A stretch of 7,811 nucleotides of DNA from Alphaproteobacteria bacterium. GTDB taxonomy: Bacteria > Pseudomonadota > Alphaproteobacteria > ATCC43930 > CGMCC-115725. The notes under the pieces are model-generated. The model was not told the origin of the DNA. It worked only from the letters and a program-made list of their open reading frames with translations, and ran no database searches. The translations under genes were made by a program, and so were the position numbers. This document shows, piece by piece, positions 5,989-7,811 of the stretch. The stretch spans positions 1 to 7,811 of the forward strand of contig JAFAWI010000098.1 of NCBI GenBank assembly GCA_019241915.1, given 5' to 3'. Numbering within the stretch: the stretch's first letter is position 1; each line of letters begins with the position of its first letter.

Positions 5989-6089
5989 CAACCCTCACCC
6001 GTCGCGCACCGGCGATGCCGCCGCGATCCACCCTCTCCCGCATGGCGGGAGAGCGAGGGGGCCCATGCCGTCGGGCACGGGGAGGGTGA
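5989..6089. repeat. Palindromic intergenic repeat element
   Basis: Between the MmgE/PrpD stop and the ThiE-like start lies a nested palindrome. The outer arms are TCACCC (5995-6000) and GGGTGA (6084-6089); the inner hairpin is CTCTCCCGC (6033-6041)/GCGGGAGAG (6045-6053) with the 3-base loop ATG. ACCCTC/CTCTCCCGC-type palindromes of this look are scattered between genes in many alphaproteobacteria (family known from general experience, not searched here). The inner hairpin may end or stabilise the upstream mRNA, but there is no T-run. The right arm supplies the GGAGGG ribosome site of the next gene. Confidence 0.65.
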
Positions 6090-6713
6090 TTGCCGCTTCT
6101 TCCCGCCCCGCGGCTTCTCGTCATCTCGGACCGCGCGCAGGCGCGCCTGCCGCTGAGCGCGGTCGCGGCGGCCGCGTTTCGCGGCGGCTGCCGCTGGTTC
6201 AGCCTGCGCGAAAAGGATTTGCCGGCGGCGGAGCGGCGGGGGCTGCTGGGTGAGTTGGTGGCGTTGGGGCGGTCCTATGGCGCGACCGTGACCGTGCATC
6301 ACGACATCGAGGCCGCCATTGCGGCCGGCGCGGGCGGGCTCCATCTGCCGTCGGGCGGCGATCCGGCGGCGGCGCGCGCGCGGCTGCCCGGCGCGCTGAT
6401 CGGCGTCTCGACCCATGCCGCCCCCGAGGCCGCGACGCTTCTCGCCGCCGGCGCCGATTACGTCACGATCAGCCCGGTATTCGTCAGCGACAGCAAGCCT
6501 GGATACGGTCCGGCGCTGGGGCTCGACGGGCTTGCCGCTGCCGTCGCCGCAGCGGGCGGCCCCGTCGTCGCACTGGCCGGGATCACCCCGGCCAATGCCG
6601 CCGCCTGCCTCAACGCCGGCGCCGCCGGCATCGCGGTGATGGGCGAAGTCATGCGCGCCACGGACCCGGAGGCCACGGTGCGTGCGCTGGTCGCGGCCAT
6701 CGCCGCCGCCTAG
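6090..6713 (+). CDS. Thiamine phosphate synthase/TenI-like protein
   Basis: A 207-residue TIM-barrel protein of the ThiE/TenI superfamily. ThiE joins hydroxymethylpyrimidine diphosphate to thiazole phosphate; TenI relatives aromatise the thiazole or have other roles. Family marks are L-R-E-K-D (39-43), H-H-D (70-72) where ThiE has N-D-R, G-L-H-L (83-86), G-V-S-T-H (105-109), D-Y-V-T-I-S-P-V-F (123-131), and A-G-I near the phosphate-binding end. Deviations: the ThiE HLGQxD motif reads HLPSGGD, and the first strand has S-L-R-E-K where Q-L/V-R-E-K is usual. Function is therefore open between ThiE and a TenI-like role. No ATG is available: the frame is closed by TGA at 6087-6089, and TTG at 6090 follows GGAGGG (6081-6086) by 3 bases, a short spacing. 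It lies 33 bases before the GMC oxidoreductase and is probably cotranscribed with it. Confidence 0.8.
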   Translation: MPLLPAPRLLVISDRAQARLPLSAVAAAAFRGGCRWFSLREKDLPAAERRGLLGELVALGRSYGATVTVHHDIEAAIAAGAGGLHLPSGGDPAAARARLPGALIGVSTHAAPEAATLLAAGADYVTISPVFVSDSKPGYGPALGLDGLAAAVAAAGGPVVALAGITPANAAACLNAGAAGIAVMGEVMRATDPEATVRALVAAIAAA

Positions 6714-6746
6714 ACTGGCGACGGCCTGTCGCGGGGGAGCGGACGC

Positions 6747-7811
6747 ATGGACGCGGACTACATCGTCATCGGCGCCGGCTCGGCCGGCTGCGTCGTTGCC
6801 AGTCGGCTCTCCGAGGACGGCGCGAAGGTGGTGCTGCTCGAAGCCGGCCCGCCTGACCGCGACATCTGGATCCACGTCCCGGCCGGGGTGCTGCGCGTCC
6901 TCAACAACGCCAAGATCAACTGGAATTTCCTGTCCGAGGGCGAGCCCGGCACCGGCGGGCGCCGGCTGCAATGGCCGCGGGGCAAGACCCTGGGCGGCAC
7001 CAGCTCGATCAACGGGATGCTCTATGTCCGCGGCAATCCGATGGACTACGACAACTGGGCGCAGATGGGCTGCCGCGGCTGGAGCTATGACGAGGTGCTA
7101 CCCTTCTTCAAGAAGTCGGAGACCTATCGCGGCAGCGGCGACCCGGAATTCCGCAGCAAGGGCGGGCCGTTGATCGTCGAGGACTACCGGACGATCCTGC
7201 CGCTGACCCACGCCTTTGTCGAAGCCGCGAAACAGGCCGGCCATCCGTTCTCCCCCGACTACAACGGCAAGCAGCAGGAGGGGGTCGCGTATTCGCAGAT
7301 GACGCGGCGCGGCAAGTGGCGCGGCTCGACCGCGCAGACCTTTCTGCGCGAAGCGCGCGGGCGCAGCAATCTGCGGGTCGAGACCGACGCGCTCGTCACC
7401 AAACTGCTGTTCGACGGCAGGCGCTGCACCGGCGTCGCGTTCCGCCGGAACGGGGTCGATCGCCAGCTCAGCGCGTCGCGCGAGGTGATCCTCTCAGGCG
7501 GTGCGGTCAACTCGCCCCATGTGCTGCAGATTTCCGGCATCGGGCCGGCGGCGCATCTGCAATCGATCGGGGTGCCGGTGGTGCACGACCTGCCCGGCGT
7601 CGGCGCCAACCTCAACGACCACTATGTGGTGCGCATCTCGCACCGGGTGCGCGACGCAGTAACCATCAACCAGCTCGCGCGGGGCCTTCGGGTGATGCGC
7701 GAGGCGGTCAAGTTCGCCACCGTCGGCACCGGCGCGCTGACCTTTGGCGTCACCTCGGCGATGGTGTTCACGCGCAGCCGCGAGGGTCTCGCCGCACCCG
7801 ACCTGCAGTTG
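6747..7811 (+). CDS. GMC-family FAD-dependent oxidoreductase (choline dehydrogenase-like), 3' truncated by window
   Basis: 355 codons are open to the window end; family members are usually about 530-560 residues, so roughly the C-terminal third, with the catalytic His pair, is missing. The N terminus has the dinucleotide-binding fold G-A-G-S-A-G (9-14) and the FAD ribose-binding Glu32 in L-L-E-A-G. GMC signature 1 lies at 79-102 (G-K-T-L-G-G-T-S-S-I-N-G) and signature 2 at 252-266 (G-A-V-N-S-P-H-V-L-Q-I-S-G-I-G). Such enzymes oxidise alcohols (choline, polyethylene glycol, aliphatic or sugar alcohols); which one cannot be told. No signal peptide is seen, so it is probably cytosolic or peripheral. 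The ATG at 6747 has GGAG (6736-6739) 7 bases upstream. It follows the ThiE-like gene on the same strand by 33 bases. Confidence 0.93.
   Translation, partial: MDADYIVIGAGSAGCVVASRLSEDGAKVVLLEAGPPDRDIWIHVPAGVLRVLNNAKINWNFLSEGEPGTGGRRLQWPRGKTLGGTSSINGMLYVRGNPMDYDNWAQMGCRGWSYDEVLPFFKKSETYRGSGDPEFRSKGGPLIVEDYRTILPLTHAFVEAAKQAGHPFSPDYNGKQQEGVAYSQMTRRGKWRGSTAQTFLREARGRSNLRVETDALVTKLLFDGRRCTGVAFRRNGVDRQLSASREVILSGGAVNSPHVLQISGIGPAAHLQSIGVPVVHDLPGVGANLNDHYVVRISHRVRDAVTINQLARGLRVMREAVKFATVGTGALTFGVTSAMVFTRSREGLAAPDLQL

Noticed and set aside
4552..6971. Minus-strand open frames opposite the MmgE/PrpD, ThiE-like and GMC genes
   Set aside because: Compositionally shadow-like, and the + strand genes have clear family motifs and ribosome sites.

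Overview
The window looks like a chromosomal segment of a GC-rich alphaproteobacterium. The basis is roughly 70% GC by eye, dense back-to-back genes, and a hemD - mitofilin/HemX-like - hemY cluster of the type found in that class. The genus cannot be told from the sequence.

Left end (1-655): the tail of a CRISPR array. Seven complete 36-bp repeats and one partial repeat (cut by the window edge) carry seven spacers of 36-39 bp, and one spacer occurs twice. The repeat ends in ATTGAAGC, which suggests transcription on + with the leader lying left of the window. Just past the last forward repeat is an inverted remnant (564-653): a degenerate repeat, a 38-bp spacer-like segment and a 16-bp repeat half on the minus strand. 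It makes a tail-to-tail arrangement with a 21-bp perfect inverted repeat to the last forward repeat. No cas gene is visible, so the subtype is open.

656-1275: a small perfect-looking stem-loop, a tRNA-Thr(CGU) gene on the minus strand with its own probable promoter, then a small exported hypothetical protein on the minus strand.

1276-4549 (minus strand): a tightly overlapping operon transcribed right to left. It encodes uroporphyrinogen-III synthase (hemD), a membrane-anchored mitofilin-family/HemX-like protein, and a HemY-like TPR membrane protein with a C-terminal zinc-ribbon motif. Junctions are ATGA and TGATG overlaps. hemC is not adjacent.

4645-7811 (plus strand): divergent from hemD across an 89-bp intergenic region is an MmgE/PrpD-family gene. 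A palindromic intergenic repeat follows, then a thiamine-phosphate-synthase/TenI-like gene starting at TTG, then a GMC-family FAD oxidoreductase that runs off the right edge. The heme operon concerns tetrapyrrole synthesis. The plus-strand set looks metabolic or catabolic, but the shared pathway is not evident.

The most unusual part is the CRISPR tail: the duplicated spacer, a repeat with a broken stem, the inverted unit, and an anti-repeat followed by a stem-loop beside a tRNA 3' end.
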